Notes: generated by a model from the letters alone, not told the origin. A stretch of DNA of 64,000 nt from Elusimicrobiota bacterium (GCA_022072025.1 JAJVIP010000002.1:39356-103355), one strand, 5' to 3'; shown: positions 28,388-37,113, counted from the stretch's first letter. Program-made: numbers and translations.

Positions 28388-30111
28388 TTTTCCAATTGTT
28401 TTAATCGATATACCGTGATGGGGGTATTGAGAATCGGATAGAAATGGTTTTTTATGATTGAATCAAACGGTGTCCGAACGGGGAATGTCTGTTCGGTTTC
28501 ATAAAGCGATTGAAAGTTCGGGTTGCTGGGAAGCGGCTCCGCATTGGCGGCCAGGTAATATTGGGGGGATAACGAAAAGAAGGAAACTTTTTCTCTCTCC
28601 CTCGTAGAAGGCGATATTTCATCGGTGAACTCAGTGTGTTTATAGTTGAGGAGACGAAAAGGGGGGAAAACCGAAGTAATTCTTGTGCTCCCAATCGTCG
28701 AATGCATAGGAATATTTTTATTGATCCATTCACCCACCTCAAATTGTCTCTTGTGAAATTTTTCCAAAATTGTGATGTAAAAGATGAATTGAAGAACAAG
28801 AGTGACGCCTATCCCCAAGGCCAGAAGGAGCGATAGGGAGGGCCATTTTTTTTTGATGAACGTGAGAGCGTAAATGGCAAACACAACGGCGCTGGGATAA
28901 AGTGGAGCCGTGTAATGAGGATTGAAGGACAAGGTGATAAAGGGCGTTATAAGAATATAAGGGATAATCCAAGCGGAGACAAATATATTTCTCTCAATGA
29001 TGCTTAAGATCATTCCCCCCAGAGCCGCGAGGTAGATTAAGAGACTGAACCCGCGGGGAAAGGTCTGGACCCAACATCTCACCCAATTGGACCCAGACAA
29101 GACAGGCCCTGAACTTGCGACTGGATCGTTGGTGAAGGCTTTCATGACTTCCAAAGGCTCCAAGATCCAAAAGGGACTCATGGTCAGAAAACTTACCGCT
29201 AAGATCAAGAAGGCCTTAAGAAAAACATAATTTTTATCTTTGAAACGATGGCGCCAGAACCAGGCCACCAACAAAAGAGGCGCGGAAAAAATGGCGTTGG
29301 TGGGAAGAATTGCCGCTGAGGTGGCGGATGCGACCGCGCAGGCGTAAAGATATTTAACATTTTTGGTTTGTTGCACTTTTTGCAGGAGAAACTGAGCCAA
29401 ACAAATAAACAAGAGGCTTTGATTGTAGGGTTTGAGGTAATGGGTTTCCATCATGAGAGCGGGAGAACTGATCATAAGGAGGCACCCCAGGAGGCCCCAG
29501 TTTTTTCCATATAGCAGGGTGACGAGAAGATAGAGAATCAGGGCCGATCCGATGAGCGCGATAAAAGATTGGATCCGGGGAATCAACCAAAGTCGTTTGG
29601 TGGCATCCGGATTGGCCAAATAGCGTTCGATGTCTTGCGGAGGGGGAATGATCCCGAACCAGGAAGAAAATTGGATCCCTGCGCCGACCGAATAAAAAAA
29701 CAGCGCTCCATATTGATGGAATTGAGGGTTAAAGCGCAATTTTTTGGGATTGATGTTTTGAAGAGCTCGAATGGGTGCTGTTTCATCTGACCACATGGCT
29801 TGGAGAAGGTAACATCGGAGCTGATGATAAACGACTTCTTCCGCAGAAGATTCCTCAAACCCAGCACGGATGCGAAGAGTGCCTTCGCCAGAAATTTGGT
29901 TATAAAGTTTTTCTCTTAATTTTTTTAAAACAGGAATTAATTGCTGATGGGTTTCATTGTCAAAAAGAAGAGCGGCTTTTTGTGAGCTGGGCAAACCCAC
30001 ATCCAGAGTGAGGCCGATGGGAACAGAGAAAAGAAAGACGATCAATAAGGCGCTCCCAATAGGAGTGCGGAGAGTGAATGGCCACGTCTTTTGCAATGAT
30101 TTTGGTTGCAT
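28384..30111 (-). CDS. Polytopic GT-C glycosyltransferase (GT39/ArnT-like)
   Basis: 575 residues. A transmembrane helix near residues 18-36 precedes an external loop with acidic residues (LDVGLPSSQ, DNETHQQ). Multiple hydrophobic helices follow (about 170-430), and a soluble C-terminal domain of about 130 residues ends the protein. This layout matches dolichyl-phosphate-sugar-dependent GT-C enzymes that glycosylate proteins or lipids on the periplasmic face. It converges with the GT2 gene, and the two stops share bases (28384-28387). Acceptor and donor are unknown. Confidence 0.72.
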   Translation of the reverse strand: MQPKSLQKTWPFTLRTPIGSALLIVFLFSVPIGLTLDVGLPSSQKAALLFDNETHQQLIPVLKKLREKLYNQISGEGTLRIRAGFEESSAEEVVYHQLRCYLLQAMWSDETAPIRALQNINPKKLRFNPQFHQYGALFFYSVGAGIQFSSWFGIIPPPQDIERYLANPDATKRLWLIPRIQSFIALIGSALILYLLVTLLYGKNWGLLGCLLMISSPALMMETHYLKPYNQSLLFICLAQFLLQKVQQTKNVKYLYACAVASATSAAILPTNAIFSAPLLLVAWFWRHRFKDKNYVFLKAFLILAVSFLTMSPFWILEPLEVMKAFTNDPVASSGPVLSGSNWVRCWVQTFPRGFSLLIYLAALGGMILSIIERNIFVSAWIIPYILITPFITLSFNPHYTAPLYPSAVVFAIYALTFIKKKWPSLSLLLALGIGVTLVLQFIFYITILEKFHKRQFEVGEWINKNIPMHSTIGSTRITSVFPPFRLLNYKHTEFTDEISPSTREREKVSFFSLSPQYYLAANAEPLPSNPNFQSLYETEQTFPVRTPFDSIIKNHFYPILNTPITVYRLKQLEN

Positions 30112-30165
30112 AAGGGAATTTGTATAGATTAAACAAAATCCGTTTTTGAAATTATGGGGGGAAAT

Positions 30166-30987
30166 ATGCCGGAACTTCCTGAAGTCGAAACCATCGTTTG
30201 TGGCCTAAAATCCAAACTTCTTGGGAAAGTCATTTCTCAAGTTGAGATTTATAAACCCCTTGTATTAAAAACTCCTCTCAAGACTTTTTTATCGGGCCTA
30301 CAAGGGGGAAGAATTCAGTCCATATCACGACATGGTAAATCGATTTTTTGGTCGTTGGATAATGGGAAGGTTGTTAAGCTCCATTTGGGAATGTCGGGAG
30401 CCCTTTTTTTTCGTAAGGGAAATTCGCCTCCTGATCCCTATGTCCGGCTAAGGTTCAAACTGAAGGGTTGCGGCGAAGAACTCGTTTTCCGTGATGTGCG
30501 TCAATTCGGCCGGATTTCTCTGGTTAATGATTCTCATGAACCTCATTGGGGGCCCGATGCATGGAATGCGTCTGTCTCCGATCTGTTTAGGGCCCTTAGA
30601 AAAAAGAAAGGGATGATCAAACATGCTTTGCTCAATCAAGGGGTTCTGGCGGGTCTTGGAAATATATATGTGGACGAAACTCTTTTTCAAGCCAGGATTC
30701 ATCCGAAAAAGAAATTAGAACGACTCTCCGATTCTGTTCTTCAACAACTCTGCTTTGATATCCGAGCTGTCTTGGCGAAGGCCATCGAGTCTGGAGGCAC
30801 CACATTTAGAGATTACGTGAATGCCGAAGGGAAAAAAGGAAACTTCCTCCTCCATTTAAAAGTATACGGGCGCGACGGGCAACCGTGCTCTGTTTGTGGA
30901 GGTCTTATTCAATTTGGAGTGGTCGCCAGCCGGGGAACCCATTATTGTCCTCAATGTCAGAAACAGTCTGGGCAGTGCAGGATTTGA
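30166..30987 (+). CDS. mutM: Formamidopyrimidine-DNA glycosylase
   Basis: 273 residues from ATG 30166, chosen because mature Fpg must begin PELPEVE with catalytic Pro2 and Glu3; the frame is open four codons further upstream. HLGMSG, the H2TH region (LLNQGVLAGLGNIYVDE) and a C-terminal zinc finger (CSVCGG ... YCPQCQ) are intact. It excises 8-oxoguanine and nicks the abasic site. The final codons and TGA (to 30987) lie inside the tRNA-Val gene on the opposite strand. It diverges from the GT-C gene with a 54-bp gap that must hold both promoters. Confidence 0.95.
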   Translation: MPELPEVETIVCGLKSKLLGKVISQVEIYKPLVLKTPLKTFLSGLQGGRIQSISRHGKSIFWSLDNGKVVKLHLGMSGALFFRKGNSPPDPYVRLRFKLKGCGEELVFRDVRQFGRISLVNDSHEPHWGPDAWNASVSDLFRALRKKKGMIKHALLNQGVLAGLGNIYVDETLFQARIHPKKKLERLSDSVLQQLCFDIRAVLAKAIESGGTTFRDYVNAEGKKGNFLLHLKVYGRDGQPCSVCGGLIQFGVVASRGTHYCPQCQKQSGQCRI

Positions 30988-31040
30988 ACCTGCGACCCTC
31001 CGCGTGTAAGGCGGATGCTCTACCGCTGAGCTAACTGCCC
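30969..31040 (-). tRNA. tRNA-Val(TAC)
   Basis: Minus-strand cloverleaf: acceptor GGGCAGT/ACTGCCC, D-arm GCTC/GAGC, anticodon stem TCCGC/GCGGA around CTTACAC (anticodon TAC), T-arm CGCAGG/CCTGC. Its 3' 19 bp overlap the 3' end of mutM. CCA is not encoded. Confidence 0.93.
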
Positions 31041-31152
31041 TGCTTTGCCCCAAGATACGCAAAGCAAGCCCTGCTTCATCATGCGTGGAAAGGCCGTGGC
31101 AAGCCATCCCCTGCGAAGCCGTTGCGGCGTAGTGTAGTACAACGAGGAGACC

Positions 31153-32415
31153 CTATCCAAACCACAATGCGCGCAATATTTGTTCTATGTCCAGCGCATA
31201 GCTGTCTGCTTTTTCTGGAGGGACTCCGCAGAGAAGAACATACCCTTTGCCGCGTCTTATGGTGGCAAAAAGACGAATATCCAAAAGTTTTCCACTGGAA
31301 GATATTCCATAGTACCGGCCCAAATAACCATATCCGGCTTGGTAGAGAACGTCGCGTCCATTGATGAATTGAAAATCCGATATCTTCGAGAATTTATACG
31401 CCACATTTTCAGCGGTTATGGTCATGGAGCTTAAATCCACCACTTGAAGTCGTCCATCGCCATCTCCATCCAGGGTTCTAAATGAAACCAAGGCTTGTGA
31501 ATGGACAAAATCAAGGTTCCAATTAGAGGGGACATGGAAATGAACCTCATGAAAGGTATTGGTATAGGTCAATCCCGAGATAGATCCTTGCTTGTCTTGG
31601 TCGACTTTCGGAAGTTGGGCTTTTATGACAGCATAGGAATCTTCAATGGGGGGTTTAAAATCAGGTAAAGGGCGGCCGATCATGCTTTCAATAATTCGAA
31701 TTCTCTGATCGGTGGAGGGGTGAGTTCGAAAATAGAGGTCCCAGCCTTTGCTTTCTTCTGAATCCATGGCTTGTAGGGTTTTTAGAAACCGCAGAGAACC
31801 CTGAGGGTCGTATCCGGCTCTTAACATGTATTGGAGCCCCAAGTTGTCGGACTCCAATTCTTTTTCTCGGCTGTAGCCGAGCATGTACAGAGATGAGAAA
31901 AGATCCGCTGTATTGGCCACCATGAGCATGGCTTCGGGGCCCATGGTGAGAGCGACGCCAATGGTGCCCAGAATCGTCAGCGCATTTTGTCCCATTTCTT
32001 TTTGGATCATTTGGACCCCGTGAAGAGCGGCAATATGGGCAATTTCATGTCCCAATACCATGGCCAGTTCCGATTCATCATTCATGGATTCAAGGAGACC
32101 TCGGGTAACGAAAACATATCCGCCAGGAACCGCAAAGGCGTTGATCAAATCATTATCGAGGACGGTGAAATCATAATCCACGGTTGGACGATCGCACACA
32201 CTGGCCAACCTTTGACCCACTTGGCTGACATAGTTTGTGACTGTTGTGCTATTAAGGACTTGATATTGTTCAAGAATCTTTTTTTTGGTTTCGATACCGA
32301 TCTTTTTTTCAGCTTGGGGAGACAGAAGCCGAGGGTGAACTTTTCTTGTGGCTGGGTTGCGTATACATCCCAGAGGGAAAAAAAGGATCAATATGAGGAA
32401 GGCTTTGTATTTCAA
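31153..32415 (-). CDS. M48-family zinc metalloprotease lipoprotein (BepA-like)
   Basis: 420 residues. A lipoprotein signal ends FFPLGC (Cys17). The zinc motif HEIAH is at 123-127 with the third ligand in KELESDNLG, and the flanking NAFAVPGGYVFVTRGLL is typical of the LoiP/BepA group. A C-terminal domain of about 150 residues has no clear match. It probably acts in the periplasm, anchored to a membrane, on misassembled envelope proteins. Last gene of a minus-strand operon, 3 bp after the FkbM gene. Confidence 0.88.
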   Translation of the reverse strand: MKYKAFLILILFFPLGCIRNPATRKVHPRLLSPQAEKKIGIETKKKILEQYQVLNSTTVTNYVSQVGQRLASVCDRPTVDYDFTVLDNDLINAFAVPGGYVFVTRGLLESMNDESELAMVLGHEIAHIAALHGVQMIQKEMGQNALTILGTIGVALTMGPEAMLMVANTADLFSSLYMLGYSREKELESDNLGLQYMLRAGYDPQGSLRFLKTLQAMDSEESKGWDLYFRTHPSTDQRIRIIESMIGRPLPDFKPPIEDSYAVIKAQLPKVDQDKQGSISGLTYTNTFHEVHFHVPSNWNLDFVHSQALVSFRTLDGDGDGRLQVVDLSSMTITAENVAYKFSKISDFQFINGRDVLYQAGYGYLGRYYGISSSGKLLDIRLFATIRRGKGYVLLCGVPPEKADSYALDIEQILRALWFG

Positions 32416-32418
32416 TTT

Positions 32419-33255
32419 CTATTCAAATAAAACATCAATGCCAGAAGAATAATATCGGGATCTGATTTCATTGTAGAGAAATGTAAATTGTTCCCTGGTA
32501 TAGCGTGGTTCTAAATGGGGGGTGTTTAATGGGATGGCGGTTTGAAATTTCCGGGGGATTGCCGAAAAAAGAGTTTCGGGTGTTATGCCGGCGGACTTTT
32601 CGATTCCCAAGGGGTGGATTTCAAGAATTAGTTTCGAACTAAATTCCAGGAGATGAGGCATGCCCAACAGGGCCTTGTATTCACTTCCTTCTATATCCAT
32701 AACGATGAGGTCGAATTTTTGGTCGGGAAGGACATCATCCAAGCGTTTGGCCGGAACTTTTATTTTTCTGGGATTGTCATAGAAAAACTCAGGCGCGTTG
32801 GTGGTGGGTTGTAAAACTTTACTTCCACCCGTGTTGTCGCGGTTGGCCAGAAATTCAAGTTCGCCTTCTTTATCAAAAGCCGCCATGTGGAGAAGTGTGG
32901 CATTCGTCACTGAATGAAGCAGGCGGTTTTTCTCCAAAAGATTAAAAGTGGCGGGGTTGGCCTCGATTCCGGTGACATAAGCACACTTTTTTGAGGTGGG
33001 AATGAGCAACGTGCCCACATGTGTCCCAACAAATAGAACTCGACTGGAGGGATTCAACTGGGATTGAATGGATTCAAGGAGAGGTTTGTTGTACGCGCCC
33101 GAAAGAGAAAGCGCTCGTGCCATGGATAAATCCGAAGCGGGAACCAGAAAAGCGCCCTGTTCTGTCGAGACCAAAATTGCTTGCGTTCCTTTTCCCACAT
33201 ACCGCAAAAAAAGGCGGCTCAATATTGATTTCGCTTTTAATTTTAAGGGCGTCAT
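32419..33255 (-). CDS. FkbM-family methyltransferase
   Basis: 278 residues. The SAM site reads VLFVGTHVGTLLIP (about 73-86; the first Gly-rich turn departs slightly from the consensus), followed by GIEANPATF. FkbM marks are DLIVMDIEGSEYKAL and LILEIHP. FkbM enzymes O-methylate sugars or polyketide hydroxyls. The context of an SGNH hydrolase and surface-glycan genes favours a glycan substrate. Confidence 0.85.
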   Translation of the reverse strand: MTPLKLKAKSILSRLFLRYVGKGTQAILVSTEQGAFLVPASDLSMARALSLSGAYNKPLLESIQSQLNPSSRVLFVGTHVGTLLIPTSKKCAYVTGIEANPATFNLLEKNRLLHSVTNATLLHMAAFDKEGELEFLANRDNTGGSKVLQPTTNAPEFFYDNPRKIKVPAKRLDDVLPDQKFDLIVMDIEGSEYKALLGMPHLLEFSSKLILEIHPLGIEKSAGITPETLFSAIPRKFQTAIPLNTPHLEPRYTREQFTFLYNEIRSRYYSSGIDVLFE

Positions 33256-33257
33256 GG

Positions 33258-34337
33258 TTATAGGTCTTTATTTTTTGAATATGGCCTTAGAGGCCACAGG
33301 TTCATTGACCGGATATTTTCAGCCAACCTTTGACTCACCAATGCATACCCTTGATCATTTAAATGGCACAAGTCAAGAAACGAATTTTGTTTGTTGAGAT
33401 CATCAACTGTTTTTCCATTCAAGTCAATGAAATGAATTTTTTCTTTTAAGCATTGGAATTTTAGGCGTTCGCGTAGATGGGATTTGTAAAGTTTTCCGAC
33501 CTTATTGTCAAGCCATCCAGTCGGTCGGGTAAACTTTTCAAGACCGCAGTTTGCCATGGGCTGCAATGTCCCGATATAAGTAAAGCCATCAAGTCTTGAA
33601 ATACTTTGAAATGATTGAACGACGTTAATAAAAACATCGATATTATCCCGCGCCTGAGATTCGTCCCAAGAAGAAGAATTTCGATCAACAATAAAATCCA
33701 TGTTGGATAGGAAGTTGGAGCAGATTTGATAAATCCTTGATATCTTGAGGCTGCCTTGATGGACATTGAGGGCCATTGAACGTAAGGTGGCTATCAAAAG
33801 GGGGCCTGTTTCTTTTTCTCGCACCATTTTTATTTTGTCGAGGTTTCTGATTTCTCCGAACCGATCGGTTCTCAATGTGGATACAATTGACTCTCTAAGA
33901 TCGTTGTAACCACTGAACATCAGGACGTAATCTGGTTTAAGATATCGAAGGAAACGAAGATAAAGCAGGAGTTCTTGAGTGGACTGTAAACTTCCCACCC
34001 CGGCGTTTAAAACTCTGACTTTGTGAGTTTGGGGCCCCTTATTGAGGAGTAATTCCAATTGATGGGCCAAATCGAATTCAGGCGAAGAGGCGCCTATTCC
34101 ATAGGCGGCGGATCCCCCCGTTAAAACAACTCGAATTTCATCCTTTGGTTTTTCTGCCGATACCAATCTGATGAGTTCGTCCATTCGGTTCTGAGAAAAA
34201 TTCGCGTTGGAAAGGGGGAAATCAAAGGGATGATAAGTGGGGGAAAAAAACATCCGGGCCAAGAATTCCAAGAAAAAAAACAGGATAATAAAACCCAAGG
34301 AAATCTTGAAAATAGGGTAGAAGAATTTTGAACGCAT
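33258..34337 (-). CDS. SGNH/GDSL-type hydrolase with N-terminal membrane anchor
   Basis: 359 residues from ATG 34337 (MRSKFF), directly before a transmembrane helix (about 8-30); the frame stays open 70 codons upstream, but that stretch runs through tRNA-fragment DNA and is unlikely to be translated. SGNH block I is VVLTGGSAAYGIG (Ser nucleophile), block III FSGYNDLRES, block V DLCHLNDQG (Asp-x-x-His). It is probably an esterase acting on O-acyl groups of an envelope polymer. First gene of the SGNH-FkbM-M48 operon, with gaps of 2 and 3 bp. Confidence 0.78.
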   Translation of the reverse strand: MRSKFFYPIFKISLGFIILFFFLEFLARMFFSPTYHPFDFPLSNANFSQNRMDELIRLVSAEKPKDEIRVVLTGGSAAYGIGASSPEFDLAHQLELLLNKGPQTHKVRVLNAGVGSLQSTQELLLYLRFLRYLKPDYVLMFSGYNDLRESIVSTLRTDRFGEIRNLDKIKMVREKETGPLLIATLRSMALNVHQGSLKISRIYQICSNFLSNMDFIVDRNSSSWDESQARDNIDVFINVVQSFQSISRLDGFTYIGTLQPMANCGLEKFTRPTGWLDNKVGKLYKSHLRERLKFQCLKEKIHFIDLNGKTVDDLNKQNSFLDLCHLNDQGYALVSQRLAENIRSMNLWPLRPYSKNKDL

Positions 34338-34383
34338 TAACTGATTAAAACATTTATAGGATTTGAGTCGTACCTCAAAATCA

Positions 34384-34424
34384 GCCGAGAATCGGGATCG
34401 AACCGAGGACCTGCCGCTTACGAA
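34384..34424 (-). repeat. tRNA-Thr(CGT) 3'-half fragment, distal attachment-site remnant
   Basis: 41 bp matching the acceptor 3' strand, T-arm and anticodon 3' side of the intact tRNA-Thr (38675-38715) with two mismatches, ending at the anticodon-loop bases TTACGAA. The similarity with the copy at 36846 continues for about 40 bp beyond the tRNA match, to around 34465, where the intact gene differs. This is the pattern left at the far end of an element that integrated into a tRNA anticodon loop. Confidence 0.85.
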
Positions 34425-34507
34425 AACTTTGTGATGAAATTTGAGTTTTCCATGGTTCGTTTTGATTTTAAAATTCAAAACGATTTGCCAGGGAATTGCG
34501 TCTAATC

Positions 34508-34522
34508 CAAGATTGCAAGATT
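34508..34522. repeat. CAAGATT direct repeats, possible integrase arm-type sites (set 1)
   Basis: CAAGATTGCAAGATT, with further CAAGATT/CAAGA/TTGCAAGG-like copies down to about 34622. It begins 124 bp from the start of the tRNA fragment at 34384, exactly the distance seen in set 2. Confidence 0.55.
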
Positions 34523-34650
34523 CTCCCGCTATTCCTTCAAGACCCACGGGGAATCAATGCAAGATTCCTTATTCATACATTACAAGCCGACTTCAAGACT
34601 TCTTGCATTGGATTGCAAGGATATCGTGGGGATTTGGGGAATTAGGTGAT

Positions 34651-35127
34651 CTACACCAATCCGTCAATCTTTTCGACGGTTGATTGCAAATCCTTGCTTG
34701 CTAGATGTCCGTAGGCAAGGCGTCCTAGGTATATGTCTCTTGCAGCTCGAGCAATTGATTTGAAGTCTTTCATGCCCATCCACTTGATAAAAACTGGGAG
34801 GGATCCCATGGCCTCAGCAGACCATTCCTTCTTTGCCTCTCCTGAGATGATGAGAATGGGGATTTTTTTCAAAACCTTGTTTGCATATACCAACTGAACA
34901 ATCTCCAGTCCACTTACTCCAGGTAGATTCAGGTCAAGAACAAGCAAACTGGGAGTCGTAGCTTTCCGAAATACTTTTCTCTTAAGTAGATAATCAACGG
35001 CCGATGGGCCGTCGCTGATATGCTCAATGGACGCGTCTTCGATGGCCTGCGCCAAATATTTTTTCGTGATATGGGCATCAAGATGGTCATCTTCCACAAG
35101 TAAGATATGAAATTTTTTTGAATTCAT
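34651..35127 (-). CDS. Single-domain response regulator (Rcp1-like)
   Basis: 158 residues from ATG 35127, chosen for the GGGAGGG upstream; the frame is open to a TTG at 35205. Receiver marks: LLVEDDHLD (acidic pocket), phospho-acceptor Asp in LLVLDLNLPG, Ser in ILIISGEA, Lys in FIKWMG where the usual Pro after Lys is Trp. There is no output domain, as in Rcp1/CheY-like partners of soluble kinases. It follows the histidine kinase on the same strand after a 186-bp gap holding a CRP-like palindrome. It lies inside the segment bounded by two tRNA-Thr fragments. Confidence 0.86.
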   Translation of the reverse strand: MNSKKFHILLVEDDHLDAHITKKYLAQAIEDASIEHISDGPSAVDYLLKRKVFRKATTPSLLVLDLNLPGVSGLEIVQLVYANKVLKKIPILIISGEAKKEWSAEAMGSLPVFIKWMGMKDFKSIARAARDIYLGRLAYGHLASKDLQSTVEKIDGLV

Positions 35128-35239
35128 GTCCGCTACCCTCCCTAGAATGTTCCTCCTATTATGAGGCATTTCATCCAAAAAAGACAGAGTGTGAATATTT
35201 GTCAAAAATTAATTGCGTTGAAAAAACAATGGGATTTAA

Positions 35240-35255
35240 TGTGATCTAAATCACA
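35240..35255. promoter_or_regulatory. CRP/FNR-type operator palindrome
   Basis: TGTGATCTAAATCACA fits the CRP consensus TGTGA-N6-TCACA exactly, and one further matching base on each side extends the symmetry. It lies between the kinase stop (35314) and the response-regulator start (35127), about 113 bp upstream of that start, with a TTGACA on the same strand at 35200-35205 as a possible -35. No clear -10 follows. Confidence 0.6.
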
Positions 35256-35313
35256 TATGACGTAGGTTGGAAATACGGCAATGAAATCAGTTGACCAAGC
35301 GCCCGGTACGAAG

Positions 35314-36552
35314 TCAATTCAGAGAGTTTTTGGGGATGGCTTTCGGAAGAGTAAACATGAACGTGGCGCCCTTCGAGTAAGTCGACCGAACGGAAACCCT
35401 CCCACCGTATCTAGTGACAATTTTTTTCACTGTTGCTAATCCGATGCCCGTGTTATGGTTTTCGTTAGTGGATGGTGCTCGCGTGACAAATAAATCAAAA
35501 ATTCTTGCCTGGTCTTTCTTCTTGATTCCAGGCCCATTGTCTTTAACATAGTAGATTATATTTCTTCCTCTTTTTTTCGCTCCGATCTCTATGATGCCAT
35601 TGGATTTATCAACAAATTTCACCGCATTGCTTATCAGGTTTTGAAAAAGTTGATGAAATTTCACCTTTTCTCCCCATAATTCATGTGAATTAAGTCTGAC
35701 ATCAAAAGATAAATTCTTCTCGGGACGTTTAACCAGATCAATGATGTCTTTCACAATATCCGATACACGGACTGTTTCATTAAAATCTGTTGCTATATCC
35801 GCTCTAGCCAACTCCAATAGCTGGGAAATCAAATGTTCCAATTTATCGATTCGGTTAATAACGATCGAAAGAGTTTCTCGTTTATCCTTAGGCAACGGCT
35901 TTTGAATGTCATTAATTACCGATTGAAGAGCGGCTTGAATTGAATGGAGAGGAGATTTGAGGTCGTGGGCGACATGGTATGAGAAATCAGCCAACTCCTG
36001 GTTCGAATGATTCAGTTTTTCAAGGAGGATGGCCTGACGTTCGTTGGCTTCCTTTAAATCTGTGATATCAAACCGTACTGAAAAATATTCGACGGGTTTG
36101 CCTTCAGAACCGATGATTGGAAGAATCAAGCTGTAAACCCAATAGGGCTTTTCATCCTTATTCTTATTCTGAATTTCGCCCTTCCATGGATTCCCTTTCT
36201 TGATGGTATCCCACATAGTTCTGAAAAACTCTTTCGAATGATGACTGGAACGTATAATCGAATGGGGTTTACCCAGGAGTTCTGGGATACTATACCCGGA
36301 TACTTTTGCGAATTGTTTGTTTGCGTAAGTAATGACTCCGTGAGAGTCGGTTTTTGAAATAAGCGCAAAATTATCTAGTGCGGCCAACAGTTCTTGAAGT
36401 TGTCTAATGGGCGCATTAACACCCATTAATTTTAAACGGGGCGATGTGTCACCGTTCATGTTTTTTTCCTGCACGGTACGATGGGTTTTAGTTTGTTGTT
36501 TCATCTTAAGTCCATTGCCGTTTTTATTGTGATCCTTTTCAAAGATATGCAT
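35314..36552 (-). CDS. Soluble PAS-domain sensor histidine kinase
   Basis: 412 residues with no transmembrane helix. A PAS domain with its PAC segment spans about 55-175 (ISKTDSHGVITYANKQF, YSIPELLGKP). The dimerisation helix carries the phospho-His in SYHVAHDLKSPLHS, and the ATPase has N-box NLISNAVKF, G1 DNGPGI and G2 NTGIGLATVKKIV. It resembles phytochrome-type kinases that signal to Rcp1 regulators, one of which follows. AGAGGAG lies right before the ATG. It lies inside the tRNA-Thr-bounded segment. Confidence 0.9.
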   Translation of the reverse strand: MHIFEKDHNKNGNGLKMKQQTKTHRTVQEKNMNGDTSPRLKLMGVNAPIRQLQELLAALDNFALISKTDSHGVITYANKQFAKVSGYSIPELLGKPHSIIRSSHHSKEFFRTMWDTIKKGNPWKGEIQNKNKDEKPYWVYSLILPIIGSEGKPVEYFSVRFDITDLKEANERQAILLEKLNHSNQELADFSYHVAHDLKSPLHSIQAALQSVINDIQKPLPKDKRETLSIVINRIDKLEHLISQLLELARADIATDFNETVRVSDIVKDIIDLVKRPEKNLSFDVRLNSHELWGEKVKFHQLFQNLISNAVKFVDKSNGIIEIGAKKRGRNIIYYVKDNGPGIKKKDQARIFDLFVTRAPSTNENHNTGIGLATVKKIVTRYGGRVSVRSTYSKGATFMFTLPKAIPKNSLN

Positions 36553-36697
36553 GCTCCTCTACCTCAAAAGATAATCCTTCTCCAGCGAAAACCACATTAG
36601 ATTAACAACCAATTTAAGGCGGCGCATTCTGTAACACCGGAGTGGACCTGCCCGATTATGTTTTAATCCCTTTAGAATGTTTGCAGGTTAGATTACC

Positions 36698-36829
36698 TCA
36701 ACGGACATCGTCTAATGCATCGAAGTGAATAGCTTTTTCTGTCCATTCTTCGATGATTTTCATTGTATCATTAACTCGGACTTTCTCGAGTGCTGCTAGT
36801 TCTGTTGCTATGGTCGTGAATTTTTCCAT
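36698..36829 (-). other. Small open frame of 43 codons near the tRNA fragment
   Basis: ATG at 36829 to TGA at 36698, encoding an acidic helical peptide (begins MEKFTTIATELAALE, ends FDALDDVR). No Shine-Dalgarno sequence is visible. It lies 17 bp from the tRNA fragment at 36846, where an integration element's end genes would be, and could be the remnant of such a gene. Not recognised. Confidence 0.3.
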
Positions 36830-36845
36830 ACCGTTAAAAGTGTAT

Positions 36846-36886
36846 GCCGAGGATCGGGATCGAACCGACGACCTGCCGCTTACGAA
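36846..36886 (-). repeat. tRNA-Thr(CGT) 3'-half fragment, second attachment-site remnant
   Basis: 41 bp identical to 38675-38715 of the intact tRNA-Thr, from the acceptor 3' strand to the anticodon loop (TTACGAA), then diverging. The next ~40 bp match those following the fragment at 34384 with few changes (AACT-C/T-TGTGATGAAATTTGAG block). Perfect identity here versus two mismatches at 34384 suggests this insertion is the younger one. Confidence 0.88.
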
Positions 36887-36969
36887 AACTCTGTGATGAA
36901 ATTTGAGTTTTCCGTGTTTCGTATTGATATTAATACATACCTTTGATTTTTTGGAATTTTCATTTTTCC

Positions 36970-36984
36970 CAAGATTGCAAGATT
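36970..36984. repeat. CAAGATT direct repeats, possible integrase arm-type sites (set 2)
   Basis: CAAGATTGCAAGATT 124 bp from the start of the tRNA fragment at 36846, followed by looser AAGATT copies near 36991, 37014 and 37036. Sequence and spacing equal set 1. The stretch 36830-37113 holds no other gene. Confidence 0.55.
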
Positions 36985-37113
36985 AACCCAAGATTATTTC
37001 AAGATCAACGGTGAAAGATTACATCACCCAGTCAATAAGATTGCTTGGAAGAAAGCGTTTGACATATTAAACTTAAGCATCCGATCGATGTTACTCTCCT
37101 TCATGGAGGCTGC

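Noticed and set aside
31041-31152. Small RNA or terminator between tRNA-Val and the M48 gene
   Set aside because: Only a GCTTTGC/GCAAAGC inverted repeat with no T-run or other support.
33258-34547. Longer SGNH hydrolase starting at 34547
   Set aside because: The extra 70 codons run through the tRNA-Thr fragment and element-end DNA; the membrane anchor starts directly after ATG 34337, which fits a normal N-terminus.
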